Below are positions 1-11,565 of a DNA stretch of 64,000 bases, piece by piece. Each line of letters starts with the position of its first letter. Position 1 is the first letter of the stretch. Under the pieces are notes generated by a model. It ran no database searches, was not told the DNA's origin, and saw only the letters and a list, made by a program, of their open reading frames with translations. The stretch comes from Tolypeutes matacus (taxonomy: Eukaryota > Chordata > Mammalia > Cingulata > Chlamyphoridae), in contig JAKSZT010032888.1 of NCBI GenBank assembly GCA_026826555.1, positions 517,389 through 581,388 of the forward strand, in the 5' to 3' direction. The position numbers were made by a program, and so were the translations under genes.

Positions 1-1010
1 TGGATCCTTCCTGCCTACTTGTGTTTATCAATGAATTTCCCCACAGGGTTCTATATGCAGGTCCTGAAGCAGCTTTAAGCTATTAAACTAAATTAAAAAG
101 AATTTATTTTTCATTTAATGAGGTGACCTCACTTTTTTTTTTTTTTTTAAGCCAAATGCAGGACCCAAAATAATTCCTCCTCTAGACCAATCCCCTTAGG
201 GAAGGGGCCCTCTAGGGCCCATGGAAATTAATCAAGCACGTCCCACTTTCCGGACTCCCCAGGTTAGCTGAAGCTCTGATGTTAGTCAGTGAGGAGTGCT
301 AAAGATGGCGGATTCCACCCCTTCTGGCACCGAGCTCCAGTGTCACCGGGCTGCTCAGTAAATCAGTTTGAGTGCAGATTCGCATCTGCTCTCAGCCTAA
401 TGCTACTTCAGGTCGGCTTACTGCTCCCCAAAGCTATGGGGCAGTGCAGGCAGCCAGATCAATGTCTAAAAATATAAAATACCCTTCCCTGTCTTCCAAC
501 CGAACCCTCCCTTTTTTGGGAAGTGTCCCTTCCTCCTGGCTCCGCAGCGGCCTGGGTCTTATCCCTGGGTGGCTAGGGAAATCAGCTGTGTTGCGCGACC
601 AAAATCCCCTCTCCGGTTCACTGGGTGCTGATTAGCTCGTTTGCTCTGTTCACACAAGGTCCAAGGGGCACCAGGCAGCCAGATCCCCAGAAAATAAAAC
701 TTTTTTGTCCCGCCCGCCGCTCAAATGGCCGTTTTATTTATTTTTTTTCCTAACCGCGGGGCTCAGCCGCCTGTACCAACCTCCACCGGCAGCCTCAAAA
801 CTCACGAATCTCCACTGTTCGGTCCATGCCGTGGATCCGCGCAGATAGATGTCCCAAGCCTCTCACTCCACGCGTGCACAGCACAGACCCCCGGGCAGGA
901 CCCCGTCCCCCATCCGCCTTGCTCTGGTAGCTTGCAGTGTGCGCCCTCCTACACTAACGCCATCTTGGCCCAGAAAATGAACCTTGAGTGGTCAAGGTCT
1001 TTTTGAGTTG
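1..1010. other. CpG-rich block of unknown origin (core about 232-970)
   Basis: From about 232 to 970 the sequence is GC-rich and carries roughly 30 or more CpG dinucleotides, whereas nearly all of the rest of the window is AT-rich and CpG-poor. AAGATGGCGG (302-311) and the opposing CGCCATCTTGG (958-968) are YY1-type cores facing each other near the two ends. A phrase GCAGGCAGCCAGATC occurs near 447, with a near copy near 671, each followed by an A-rich stretch. A run of about 17 T lies at 132-149, which would be a poly(A) tail if the block were a minus-strand retroposon. Open frames here (for example 725-1006) have no recognisable product. It could be a young L1 5' UTR fragment, an LTR, or a real CpG island. 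The repeat following at 1011 is clearly antisense L1. Confidence 0.4.
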
Positions 1011-2485
1011 CATTGCTAGTTGGTGCTTGACAGTAATCCTTTGGGGCCTGAGAGACTCATCTCCAGGAGTCGTGTTCCACAGTGGGGTGAAGATAATTTG
1101 TATGCTGAATTCAGCTTAGAGATTTGAGCAACAAGGAGCCTCTCAGGCTCCTTGCCTTTTTTAGGCACCCTATAATAATAGGCTAAATTTCAATTTCAAA
1201 AGTAATGGTTCATAAGTACAGTCATCAATATCAAGGACATGTCAATGGTCCATCCTCCTTCACTAGTCACTGCCCCTATACTTGGGGGGGTTCATCCTAT
1301 CCCATTTGAGAATGTGGCAGAGCTCCACAGGATAGGAATTAGATATTCATTTGGTTATTGTGTGAATCTCCACCTACCATGACAATGCCCCATGAACACT
1401 TGAACAAATTTATATGCTTTCAGGTATTCCCCAGTTGACATCTTCCCACGCATCCCCCATCACTGACACCCTGCTCCATTGATCCACCCCTGCCACATTT
1501 GTAACCCTTCTTTGATCCAAAACTTTTTCAAAAATGAAGCTAAGAAAATAAGCAAATACAATTAATAAGAAAATGAAATAATAATTATTGTTTTAAAAGT
1601 AACAAATAAAATATAAAAAATTTAAAAATTTGGAATAATAAAAAATATAAAAATAAAATATAAAAATTAAAAAATATTTAAAAAATTTTGACACTGTCTT
1701 TCATCACTGTATGATCTGTTATCATGTATGTACAGTGACATTTTATTCTGTTTATTCTCCCAATGTCTTTTTTTTTTTTTTTTCATTTTGTCTTCGAAGA
1801 AGCTTTAGGTTACAGCAAAGGCAGGTACAGAATATAGGGGATTCCCATATGCCCAACATCCTTCCCCTTTCCCCCCTTCCCTATTAATATCATTTTACAT
1901 GTGGATGGTGCATTTGTTACAATTGATGTATAAATATTTAAGCATTGCTACTAACCATGGTCAATGATTTACATTATGCTTTATGTTTTGGGCCATACAC
2001 TTTTATAAATTTTGATGAAAATTGATCATGGCCTGTATCCATCATTGCAAGATCATATAGAAAACTTCCATCTCCCCCCACCACCAAATGCCCCATATTC
2101 CCTCTATTTTATCCATCCCTCCTCCTCTCCTCAAGGCACATCACAGCCACCAAGCTTCATTCCTTGAGGAACAAGAATCATAATTATTTGCAACAACATT
2201 GAGAGTTTGACATACTGGTCTGTCTTCCCCAGTTAGGAATTGCCTATACTCTCAAAAGACTCCTGTTCCTTAATTTTGAGAACACAGCCTGATTCCCCAG
2301 GATGGGAGTCCAACACCTTCCTGCTCATTATGTGGATCTCCACCCACGGATATAACACACTATAACAAGATGAACACACACACTACCTAGAAGTCTGCCC
2401 CAGGTGTGCCCTGTCCCAAATGCTCCCCACATCCAACACCCTAAACCAGTAACGCTCCCCTGCCATGTTGCCAAGAGAACATTCC
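1011..2485 (-). mobile_element. LINE-1 3' region, antisense, two modules
   Basis: This block matches, piece by piece, the long L1 3' region at 61640-63060 and (in the other orientation) 29440-30830. On the minus strand it has a proximal module (about 2485 down to 1790) and a distal module (about 1700 down to 1011), separated by an A-rich/T-rich junction at 1550-1790. Module-specific phrases repeat inside it, for example a phrase about the gatctccacc segment near 1365 and again near 2335, and the gggattcccatat phrase at about 1839. The distal end is cut off at 1011, so the L1 3' terminus itself is missing. No coding capacity. Confidence 0.75.
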
Positions 2486-2862
2486 CAATGTTCCCATGAA
2501 TAGGGAATATTCTTCCATTTATTTAGGTCTTCTTTGATTTCCTTTAAAAGTGTTGTGTAATTTTCTGCATACAAGTCATTTACACCTTTAGTTAAATTTA
2601 TTCCTAGGTATATGATCCTTTTAGTTACTATTGTAAATGTGGTTTCCAAATATAGTCATTAATTGTGTAGGCTGGAATTTTACATTCATGATAAATTCTG
2701 TTGAGGCACGAAAGCTTTTAATTTTTATAAAGACCTGTGTACCTATTATTTTTGTGTTTTTTTCTCATTTATTGGGTGTAAGTCTAAGGAACTATTGCCT
2801 ATCACAAAGTCCTGAAGATCCTTCTTATTTTACCTCCCACAAAGATTGATTTCCAGTGATCC
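2486..2862 (-). mobile_element. LINE-1 ORF2 fragments, antisense, rearranged
   Basis: Minus-strand reading gives L1 ORF2 protein-like pieces: the stretch from 2649 down to 2485 reads as the region after the reverse transcriptase domain ([19 protein letters not shown] and following). A second piece from about 2860 down to 2640 corresponds to a different, non-adjacent part of ORF2. The two parts are not in their normal distance or order relative to the 3' module at 1790-2485, so the copy has an internal deletion or is two insertions. No intact frame longer than 88 codons. Confidence 0.7.
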
Positions 2863-2864
2863 TG

Positions 2865-3262
2865 AACTTCTGTCACGTGACAGGGCACAACGGCAGTTTC
2901 TGCTAGTCTCTGCCTTCTCCATTAGGCTTCATTGATTTTAGCTTCTGACTGCTACATCTGTGGCTTTCTTTCTGAGCTTTTCTGAGTTCTTCTGTATGTC
3001 TGTGATTTGCTGATTTCCAGCCTCTGGCCTTCAGGACCTCTCTCAGCCACTTATGGTTTCTCTTTACTTTTGTGGCCTTTTCCCCCTGTATATCATCCTG
3101 TTTATAAAGGACTCTAGTTTGAGGATCAAGACCTACCCTGGGTCAGCCTTACTGAAGTAAGTTAATCAAATAGTCCCACCTACAATAAGTTTGTACCCAC
3201 AGTAATGGACCAGGCTTAAGAACATGATTTTGGGGGGTATATGCAGCCTCAAATTATCACAG
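2865..3262. repeat. Dispersed repeat family R2 (unnamed), copy 1
   Basis: About 400 bp that recurs, diverged, at 36863-37111 plus 37777-37915. Shared blocks include the segment around agcttctg/ctgct/tctgtgg, the tataaaggact segment, and the later aggattaagacc/taccctg-like block. The 3' end reads into a caaattatcacag-like phrase. There is no coding frame, no poly(A) and no clear target duplication. I do not know its class: it could be a non-autonomous DNA element or an LTR. Confidence 0.5.
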
Positions 3263-3634
3263 CTTAATGTATTTATAATTATTATATCTTCTTATTCAGC
3301 TGCACTCAACTGGAATTGCACACATATCTGCAATCTGCTGCCAGGTCAGCTGATGTCCAGCTGGCCTAAAATCAACTCAACTGCATTAGCTTAATCCTTT
3401 CTCTTTATGGTCTTTATCATCAAGCAAGCCAGTCAGTATTCATACACATGGATTTTCAGTCCTCAAAAAGCAAAAAAAGGGCAACCCCAATGTACAAGTA
3501 CTTATATTTCTTGGCTTTTCTCTGGTTTGCTACTGTCCCAATGACTAAAGCTATCATAATATTGGCCCCATTTGAGGGGTAGATGAAGTTTCCTGCTCTT
3601 GATAAAAGTATCTGAAAAGTCACATTAGAAGGCA
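3263..3634. other. Unassigned spacer
   Basis: Mixed-composition sequence with no recognisable repeat core, gene or RNA. It may hold an old degraded element around 3300-3420. Confidence 0.4.
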
Positions 3635-4004
3635 TAGGTTGGGAAGTGGGTGTGGCTCAAGGAGTTTGGTATACACCTACTACATGGTAGGCCCTTGGTT
3701 CTGTTCCTGGTACCTCCTAAAGTAAATAAGCAAGACAGTGAGTGGATATGATGGACTGGCATGGTGAGCTGATGCAACAAGAAGATGCAACAAGATTGTG
3801 CAGTGAGATGATGCAATGAAGAGACACAATGAGAAATACAACAAGTGGGAGAAGACGTGACTCAAGCCATTGGTACCTCCCTCCCACATTAGAGGTCCTG
3901 AGTTTGGTTCCTGGTGCTTCCTTAAAAAGCATATAAGCACACAATGAACAAACACAGAGAGAAGATAAGTGCAAAGAACAAAGGAGGGGGGATGAATAAT
4001 TTTT
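3635..4004 (+). mobile_element. tRNA-derived dimeric SINE, armadillo DAS type
   Basis: Two tRNA-related units occur in the same orientation. The first starts near 3641 (gggaagtgggtgtggctcaa) with a B-box-like region near 3697-3710. The second covers about 3848-3930 (ggagaagacgtgactcaag to a gtttggttcctgg B-box-like region near 3902). Between and after them are low-complexity gatgcaa/agacaca-type spacers, and the element ends in a T-run/A-rich junction near 4000. This arrangement is characteristic of the xenarthran DAS SINE family. The minus-strand frames here are shadows. It is a main clue to the organism. Confidence 0.8.
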
Positions 4005-5111
4005 TTTTTTTTAAATTTGGGCATAAGGACAGAGAAAGGAAGAATGTATGGCCATTTTTTGCAACCCAAAACAACAAGTAATATAATTGAGCATCTTTCA
4101 AACAATGTAAAGTGTTTTTTCAGTGCATTGCAGTCCACAACAGAGTGGGGAATTCTACAAAAAGTAACATCAGGAAGATTTCAACCAAGAAATCATGTTC
4201 TAACTAAATCAATAAAATATAAATATAAATGGATGTTTAAGAGGTGAAAATGGCACAGTACATTCAGGAAACCTGAAATATTTTCCTTAGGCCATAGTGC
4301 ATGGTATGAGAAAAGTCTGAACAGATAGGATGGGCCACTGTGGCATTTCTCTACATCCATGGGCAAGTACAGATCTTTTTCCATTGTGTTTTCCAACCAC
4401 TTGTCCCTATTCTACCTTCTGGATGCATACAAATCATCCACTCTCTTCTCCAGATGACAGGTTTTATTGTGTCCTTGTCAAATGCCTCCCTACCCACCTC
4501 CCACAGCTTTCTTAATCCTTCCTCAAGTGTTTTCCACAATTTCCTAGTTTTTTTTTTCTAGATGGCCTCCAGAATTAATATGGAGGATAGACTCAAGCAG
4601 AGAATAATGGATTTTTACCAGAATATACTCCTAAACCTCCCACACAGGTTGATCACAGAGGTACTGAGCTCAGTCTTTTTGTGAGGACAATTAAAACCCT
4701 GTTATAGAGACCCCAAAGGGAAGGACATGGAGGGACTAAGGACATTCACAATACCATTTCTTGAGTCTCAGGGTCAGTAAGAAGAAATAACATTGGCACT
4801 TCCAGCAGCCAGATCACACAATCCCAATCTGTTGGATTTCAATGAAGAATGTCTACTTTGGAGGAGTTACTATACATTTGTTGAACATATTTTGTGTCAG
4901 ATACTGTCATAATTTCTAGAACTGCAAAGATGAGGTAGAACTGGTCTTTAATGCAAATTGCTATAGTCCATTTGTAGAAGACAGATTTGTAACTGAGAAT
5001 CTCCCATGAAGCCTTATGAGTGCTATTATGGGGAATAATTACATGTTCTGAATACATTCACTAAACATGAAAACCTAGTTAAGATACACTCAATATGCTA
5101 TGACCTAACTA
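4005..5111. other. Unassigned, low-repeat stretch
   Basis: No repeat, gene or RNA recognised. Short open frames (up to 76 codons) in both strands look like chance. 4540-4560 holds a T-run. Confidence 0.4.
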
Positions 5112-5312
5112 TAACAATAACAGCAAACATTCATATGGTCTTATTCTGTACCAGCCATTCACTGTACACAGTGCTCAGCTATATTAACCTATTTCATCCC
5201 AACTACAAAAGTGTGAGATGGATAAAGTCTTCTCTACTGTAAGGCATAGAGAGCTCAAATGAAATGTCCAAGATCACATTACCAGTAAGAGTTGGAGCTG
5301 GACCCAAATACA
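5112..5312 (+). mobile_element. MIR SINE, sense
   Basis: The order of phrases is that of the MIR core: a tattctgtaccagcc-like start, tatattaacctatttcatcc, then agagctcaaatgaaatgtcc and agatcacattaccagtaagagt, ending in gagctggaccca. It is strongly diverged, as expected for a mammalian-wide element. Confidence 0.75.
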
Positions 5313-6420
5313 GGAGATAGATAAACTCTCTTAAACACCATGTGTATCTGAGACAGGGTTATCCAGAGCAAGGCAGAGGAGAGGAAGTCTTCAAGTCAGA
5401 GAGAACAGCCTGTGTGAAGATTCAGAGGCAAAGGGAACAGAGAGTGGTTCTGAGTGGACATTTTTGTGAACAGTGTTGAAGAAATGGGTTTCAATCAGAA
5501 TCAAATAAGAGATTTGGGAGAAAGCAACAGCCCATCATAGTAAGTTCTCATTCCCTTTACCCCATCTCTCTACCCCAAGGGATGGACTCCTCTGAGAGCA
5601 GGGAGAAGTTTCCATTCATTTTTACTATAAAATTCCTGTTTCCCCACAACCAATCTCCTGCTTCAACAATTGCCCAATGTTTCATGTTGCCATTTTTATG
5701 ATGGCACATTGAACTGAGCTATGTCACTAATAATGTCACACGAGGGTTACTGGGAGTCTTGGCACTAATTCAGCTTCCAACAGTTCTTCCATGAGGTTGG
5801 CAATCTGAGATCTTTCTGTGGGAGAGCAAATGTCAGTACCTATTGATGGATCCTCCAGATTAAATTAGGGTTCTTAACTTGGGAGAGGTTGGGACATCAC
5901 CTCCACCTAAGAGGTGAGATAAAAGTCCTTCAGAAGTTGCTCTTGGTTCACATTCACCCAGGTAAGATGAAGAGAATTTCTCTAAGCCTTTAGGTACCGA
6001 TGGAAGGAAAATTGTTTCTGATTGATGGGTGTTGGATTGTGGGGGTTCTGATTTCTCCTGGGTCATATTTCCCCTGATTTCTCTTGGATCTGATTTCCCC
6101 TAGGCCAGAAGAAAGAAAATAAAAAGTTTTGAGTGAAGGTATGAAGCTCGCTGATACTTTTACTTAAAAAGTATTTCCTATCAATTAGGAGACAATTAAC
6201 TTAAACGAATAAATGAAGGGTAAATGTATGAGAAAACAAAAGAATTCTACTTTGAGCCTAAGGCACTTTCCAGAATAGGTATAAACAAATTATACTATTA
6301 TTAGGATTGAAATTTAACTATTTTATATAGATTAAAAGGAGGAACTAAGAAGGCAGCAGGGGCAGAGGTGTGTGGGCCTGGGAAAGAATGGTTAGGGAGA
6401 TTTGTACTTTATTTTTATTA
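5313..6420. other. Unassigned; possible ancient repeat near 5350-5460
   Basis: 5370-5455 (tcagagagaacagcctgtgtg then agaggcaaagggaacagagag) resembles a mammalian-wide old repeat that I cannot name with confidence. The rest has no recognisable feature. Confidence 0.35.
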
Positions 6421-6905
6421 CATTTTTAATAGATTGAATGCATCTTTTTTTTATTAGAGAAGTTGTCAGTTTACAAAGCAATGAAGCATCACATATAGGA
6501 TTCCCATACATCCCCACCAATCATATCTTGCATTGTTGTGGAACATTTTTTACAATTTTTCAAAGAACTTTCAAATATTACTAACAATAGTCCATAATAT
6601 ATTAGGTGTAATTTTCCCATAAAGCATGCTATTGTTCATAGTAGTTTACATTTATTTTAGTGCTTGAAGGAATATTCTCACATGTGTTCTGTTATTCATG
6701 TTCACTGTGATACACAGTCTCATGCCTTGTAAAATTCATCCAAAGTGTATACCCAATGATTTTCTGTTTCATCACAGAGTTGTGCTTTCCTCCCCACAGT
6801 CAAATTTAGAACATTTTTATTACTTCAAAAAAGACAGATCCTCTATGCCCTTATAATTCCCTATTGTTGGCCCTTGGCATTGATATAGTATCTTTGTAAT
6901 CCTTG
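6421..6905 (-). mobile_element. LINE-1 3' UTR fragment, antisense
   Basis: Starts with a T-rich run (6443-6452), then a gttgtcagtttacaaagcaat phrase, then gattcccatacatcccc and cattgttgtggaacattt. This is the 3' UTR type also seen at 20645-21100, 49335-49550 and 51265-51525, read from the poly(A) end on the minus strand. Older and simpler than the two-module 3' region elsewhere in the window. Confidence 0.7.
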
Positions 6906-6912
6906 ACGCTAA

Positions 6913-7428
6913 AATATTGCAATAGTACACACTATTACCCCTAGTGACCGACCAGGAAAATTTTTGCTTCCTGTGCCTGCAACCTTAAGCTCTGCTGGTC
7001 TACAGGTCTTAGTCCCAAAAGGAAGAGTGCTTCCACCAGGAAGCACAACAATGATTCCATTGAACTGGAAGTTAAGACAGCCACTTAGCAACTTTGGGCT
7101 CCTCTTACCTCTGAAACAACAGGCAAAGAAGGGAATTACTGTACTGGCTCGGGTGTTTGATCCTGACTATGAAGGGGAAATAAGACTGCACCTACATAAT
7201 GAGGGTAAAGAAGAGTTTTCCTGGAATACAGGAGATTCTCTAGGGCATCTCCTAGCACTTTCATGCTCTGTGATCACAGTCAGTGGAAAATTGCAACAAC
7301 CCAATCCAAGCAGAACTAACAGTGACCCAGAATCTTCAGGAATGACATTTGGATCAGACTTTCATCAGAGCCACTGGTTTACAGCCTCTCTGTGGAACCT
7401 GGACTTGTGCATCCCCACAGTCATGTGA
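6913..7428 (+). pseudogene. Endogenous-retrovirus dUTPase fragment, frame still open
   Basis: An uninterrupted frame runs from just after a stop at 6910 to a stop at 7426-7428 (about 171 codons). It has no ATG near the start, so it is a fragment of a longer polyprotein. The protein reads as a retroviral dUTPase. Counting from the codon at 6964, a motif-1-like SAGLQV (residues 10-15) is followed by KGRVLPPGSTTMIPLNWKL and a KKG segment. DPDYEGEI (66-73) corresponds to the catalytic motif 3 with its tyrosine, and a GD pair follows at 90-91. In motif 1 the usual aspartate is Q, so normal catalysis is doubtful. dUTPases of this type are carried by ERV-L-like elements downstream of integrase and by other retroviruses; which one cannot be settled by eye. 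No adjacent integrase or LTR is recognisable: antisense L1 3' UTR lies to the left, and 7440-7500 has an LTR-like gagaaccctgaataat phrase. Not a host DUT gene: too short and without introns. Confidence 0.75.
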
Positions 7429-7499
7429 GTGACCCTTATAAAATCTCATACTATTTACAGATATCTCCTTTTGATTCTGTTTCCCTAGAGAACCCTGAA

Positions 7500-8600
7500 T
7501 AATAAAATAAGTCACATAAGTTGTGTTTTTCCTATGTAGCACCATATTAACACCTTGTAATAGTGATATACATTTGTTCTGGTTCATAGAATAACATTCT
7601 TGTATTTGCACTATTATCCACATTTATAATCAACTACTGAGGTCACTATGTTATATAATCCCCAAATTCTCCTCTAGGTGTCTAGCTATTGACTTCTACA
7701 TCCCTAGACTACCTCTTTCAGTCATGGTCACATTTATAAATCAGCAGAGTTAGTAATATTCCCTATAATGTGTTAACATAAACTGTATCAATTTCCAAAC
7801 ATTTATAATCAACCTTATTAAAAATTCTGCATACATTAAGCATCCGTTCTCCTTTACCAATCCTTGTTCTATCTCCTAGTGACCTATACTTTAGATGAAC
7901 ATCAGTGTGCAAATGTCAATTGGCATTTTTTGCTTTCAGTTCTTCTGAGAATATTCCTAGTAATGGGATTTCTGGATCATCTGGCAATTCTGTATTTAGC
8001 TTCTTGATGTACCATGAAACCATCTCCCACAGAGGCTGTACTATTCTACAACCTCACCAATAGTGAATGAGTGTTCCTATTTCTCCACTTCCTCTCCAGC
8101 ACTTGTAGGTTTCTGACTTTTAATAATGGCCATTCTATAAATAAGAAATGGTATCTCATTGTATTGATCAGCATTTCCGTAATAGCTAGTGATGTTGAAC
8201 ATTTCTTCATGTACTTTTTGGCCATTTGTGTTTCCTGTTTGGAAAAAAAATGCTATTCAAGCCTTTTGCCGATTTATAAATTGGGTTGCTGATCTTTTTA
8301 TTATTTAATTGTATGATTTCTTTATGTACTGTGGAAATCAAATGCTTATTAATATGTGGTTTCCAAATATTTTCTCCCACTGAGTAGGGTGCCTTTTCAC
8401 CTACTTAACAAACTCATATAAAGTACAAAAATATTTAATTATAAGGAGGTCCTATTTATCTTATTTTTTCTTTCATTGCTAGTGCTTTGTGTGTAATGTT
8501 TAAGGAAACACTGCTTGCCACAAGATTTTGAAGATGTTTCCCTACACTATTTTCTAGGCATTTCATGGTTCTAGGATATTTATATGCATTTTGAATTCTG
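7500..8600 (-). mobile_element. LINE-1 3' portion of ORF2 and 3' UTR, antisense
   Basis: The run of phrases from 7900 to 8560 is the complement of the C-terminal ORF2 part of L1 (gtaatgggatttctggatc, ccaatagtgaatgagtgttc, tgtactttttggccatttg, gtggtttccaaatattttc). 7500-7900 is its degraded 3' UTR. Many stops; no long frame except 73 codons at 8071-8292 on +, a shadow. It ends where a sense L1 begins at about 8600, so the two may be nested. Confidence 0.75.
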
Positions 8601-9660
8601 TATGATCTAGCAATCTTGATACTAAGAATATGTTCAGAAGAATGGTAAGGACATGATCTGACATTTGCACATCAATGTTCATAGTAGCATTTTTCACAAT
8701 TTATAAAATATGGAAACAACCCAAGTTTCCATTAGCCAATGAATGGAAAAGTACTACTATATTGTAAGAAGAACTTAAATCAGAATGCATATGACAATAT
8801 GGATGAACCTTCAGGACATTATGCTGAGTGAAATATCAGATACAAAAGGACAAATACTGTATGGTCCCACTAATATGATATGATATATATACATACACAC
8901 ATATGATAATATAAGATGAGTAAACTCACAGAGCTAAACTCTAGAGCATAGGTTACGAAGAAATAGAGTGTGTGTTGAGAATGATAGCTGATGCTTAATG
9001 TGTGAAAAAATTTTAATGTCTATTGTAAAGTGTGAAAATGAATTGAGTTGATGGTAACACACTATAGTGTTAATATTACTGATTCATAAATGCTATTGTG
9101 GCTGAGAGGGGTAGCCTATGGATATAAATTTCAATTGGAAGGAAGCTAAAGAATAATCTAGGTACTGTAACATAATGATTTTGTTGGTGGATGAAGATTG
9201 TGCTTAATAGAATAAATATAAGTATGTTCATTTACAAAGTGTTAAGAATACAGTGACACACAGTAATATTACCAAAAATGTAACTTATGGATGATAGTTA
9301 ACAGTAACATTGTAACATTTTTGCAACAATGGCAAAAAGATATATCAATTCTAAGGGGGAAGAACAAGGGGATGTAAGAGGTTATGCTATTTTTCCTTTT
9401 ATAATAATGAAAATGTTATAAAATTGACTGAGGTGAAGATAGCACAACTCTGGTGAAAATGAGAGCCACTGAGTATACACTTTGAATGGAATGTACAAAA
9501 ATGGGACTGTAACACAGTGAAACCTGTGATGGAAGATTTACTGTGGTTAACAGAACAAATAAGAAAATGGTCTCTCATGAACAAATATATAACACAAGGT
9601 GTTAGTAATCAGGTGGGGTTTGCAAAAATACAACAAATGTAAGATATGGGCTATAGTTAG
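8600..9660 (+). mobile_element. LINE-1 3' end (ORF2 C-terminus and 3' UTR), sense, part 1
   Basis: Starts in ORF2 C-terminal sequence (tatgatctagcaatcttgat), continues through aatgaatggaaaagtactac, gacaatatggatgaacc and gaaatatcagata, then L1 3' UTR with an AT microsatellite at 8880-8912. It breaks at 9660 with tatagttag and resumes at 10307 beyond repeat R1. Heavily mutated, no frame. Confidence 0.75.
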
Positions 9661-10306
9661 TGTATCAGTTTGATATTATTTATGGATTCCAAAGATAGAT
9701 ATAGGATTATGTTTGTAAACTGGTCTGTTCCTCTGGAGATATTAAATGGTATTGGATTCAGAGGTTTCATTTTTACTTGATTAAATAATGATTAAGACTT
9801 TGATTGGGCCATGTCAGTAGGACATTGCATCCATGACTCCTTGTTGGGCAAGGAATCACAGAGAAAACAACACAGCAGAGGAATTAGTTGGAATTTAAAT
9901 GTTGGAGGCACAGGAAGTAAATACACAGATAAGCAGATACATGAGGAAAGAGAGAACACTCCATTAGACACAGCAGAGACCCTGGGAAGAGAGACAAGCT
10001 GTTCACCTGATATCTGGCTTTGTAGAGAAAGCAGAGCAGCTGAGCCCAGCGGGAAACACACACCAGGAGAGAGATGAGACTTATCCCAGTCTACAGCTGA
10101 TATTGGAAGAAGCTGGGAACATGGAGCCTTAAGAGGAAGAGGAAGCCTGAACCCTTGCAGATATTGGCATCCATCTTGCTCCAACACATGACAACAGACT
10201 GGTGAGGGACATAACTTATGATTTATGGCCTGGTAAATGAAAGCTTCTACCCCAAAGCCAACAGACTTATGGTACTTTGCATCAGCACCCTTTTGTCTGG
10301 CTAATA
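9661..10306 (+). repeat. Dispersed repeat R1, copy a (candidate solo LTR)
   Basis: A 646-bp element that splits an L1 3' UTR. The left flank ends in tatagttag and the right flank resumes with tagtcagtcat, giving a possible 3-4 bp target duplication (TAG/TAGT). It begins TGTATCAGTTTGATATT and ends GTCTGGCTAATA. Copy b (12869-13475, reverse orientation) shares both ends and many internal phrases (aactggtctgttcctctgg, gattaagactttgattgg-like, agcttctaccccaaa-like). TG start, moderate length and solitary copies suggest a solo LTR; a DNA element remains possible. The frames at 9811-10077 (+) and 9792-10187 (-) are not gene-like. Confidence 0.55.
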
Positions 10307-10450
10307 TAGTCAGTCATATTTTGACAATGCTCTTCCATAATTTTTAACAATTTTGCAGTAATGCAAAGTGTTGGTGGTGGGGTAATATATGGGAGCCCTG
10401 TATGATGACATGCATGTTTGTTTTGTAAGTTCACATCTTTTAGTATAACC
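10307..10450 (+). mobile_element. LINE-1 3' end, sense, part 2
   Basis: Continuation of the L1 interrupted at 9660: tattttgacaatgctcttcc, gtaatgcaaagtgttggtgg and gttttgtaagttcacatc are the closing phrases of this L1 3' UTR type, also seen at 17945-18035 and 35070-35165. Confidence 0.7.
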
Positions 10451-11554
10451 TTATTGTTTATACATATTCATGTATGAATGATATACTTCAATGTTTTCTA
10501 ATAAAAAATGGATGCTGTATTTTGTCAAAAACCATTTCAGCATCAATTGAGATGATCATATGATTTTCCTTCAATTTATTATTGTGATGTATTACACTGA
10601 TTTATTATCTTATGTTGAACCACCCTCACATACCTGGGATAAAACCCACTGGGTCATAATGCATAATTCTTTTAATGTGCTGTTGGATTCCATGAGCAGA
10701 TTTTTTTTGAGGATTTTTGCATCTCTATTCATTAGGGAGATGGGTCTTTAATTTTCTTTTTTTCATAGTAACTTTATCTGACATTTGGATAATGGTGATG
10801 TTGGCTTCATAGAGTAATTTTGGTAAATCTCCCTCCTGTTCAATTTTTTGGACTATTTTGAGCAAGACTGGTATTAAATCTTCTTGAATGATTGGTAGAA
10901 TTCTCCTCTGAAGCCATCTGGCCCTGGGATTTTCTTTGTTCATAGGTTTTTGATGACACTTTAAATCTCTTTAATTGTAATTGGTTTGTTGAAGTCTTCT
11001 AAGTCTTCTAAGGTCAGAGTAGATTGTTACTGTGTTTCTAGAAATTTGTCCATTTTGTCTATGTTGTCTAGTTTGTTGGCATACCCTTGTTCATGGTATC
11101 CTCTTATGATCTATTTCATTTATGTGGCATCAGTAGTAACATACTACCTCTCAATTCTGATTTTATTTATTTGCATCTTCTCTTCTATTTTCTTTGACAG
11201 TCTAGCTAAACTTTGCTAATTTTGTTGGTCTTCTCAAAGAGTCAAACTTTGGTTTTGTAGAGTCTCTCTAAAATTTTGGTATTGTTATTATTCTTTTGCT
11301 CTTTCCTTCTGCTTGCTTTTGGATAAGTTTGCTGTTCTTTTTCTAATTCTCCAGGTGTTTAGTTATGACTTTGTTTTTATTTTTTTCAATCTTTCTTCTT
11401 TTTTAAAGTAGGTGTTTAGCACTATAAATTTCCCACACAGCATTGCCTTTATTGCATTCTAAAGTTTTTATATGTTGTGTTCTCATTTTCATTCATCTTG
11501 ATATACTTACTGATTTCTCTTTCAATTTCGTCTTTGACCCACTGGTTGTTTAAG

Positions 11555-11565
11555 AGTGTGTTCTT
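11555..11565. repeat. Target-site duplication, left (L1 insertion at 11566)
   Basis: AGTGTGTTCTT here and AGTGTATGTTCTT at 12322-12334 flank the inserted fragment; one copy differs by a 2-bp gap. The host L1 sequence reads on across the two copies. Confidence 0.55.

Noticed and set aside
3680..4138. 152-codon minus-strand frame
   Set aside because: Covers a DAS-type SINE and its flank; the histidine/leucine/serine-rich product reflects the SINE's simple repeats.
6913..7428. Host DUT gene or retrocopy
   Set aside because: The protein resembles the retroviral type, lacks the host motif-1 pattern, and starts mid-protein with no ATG.
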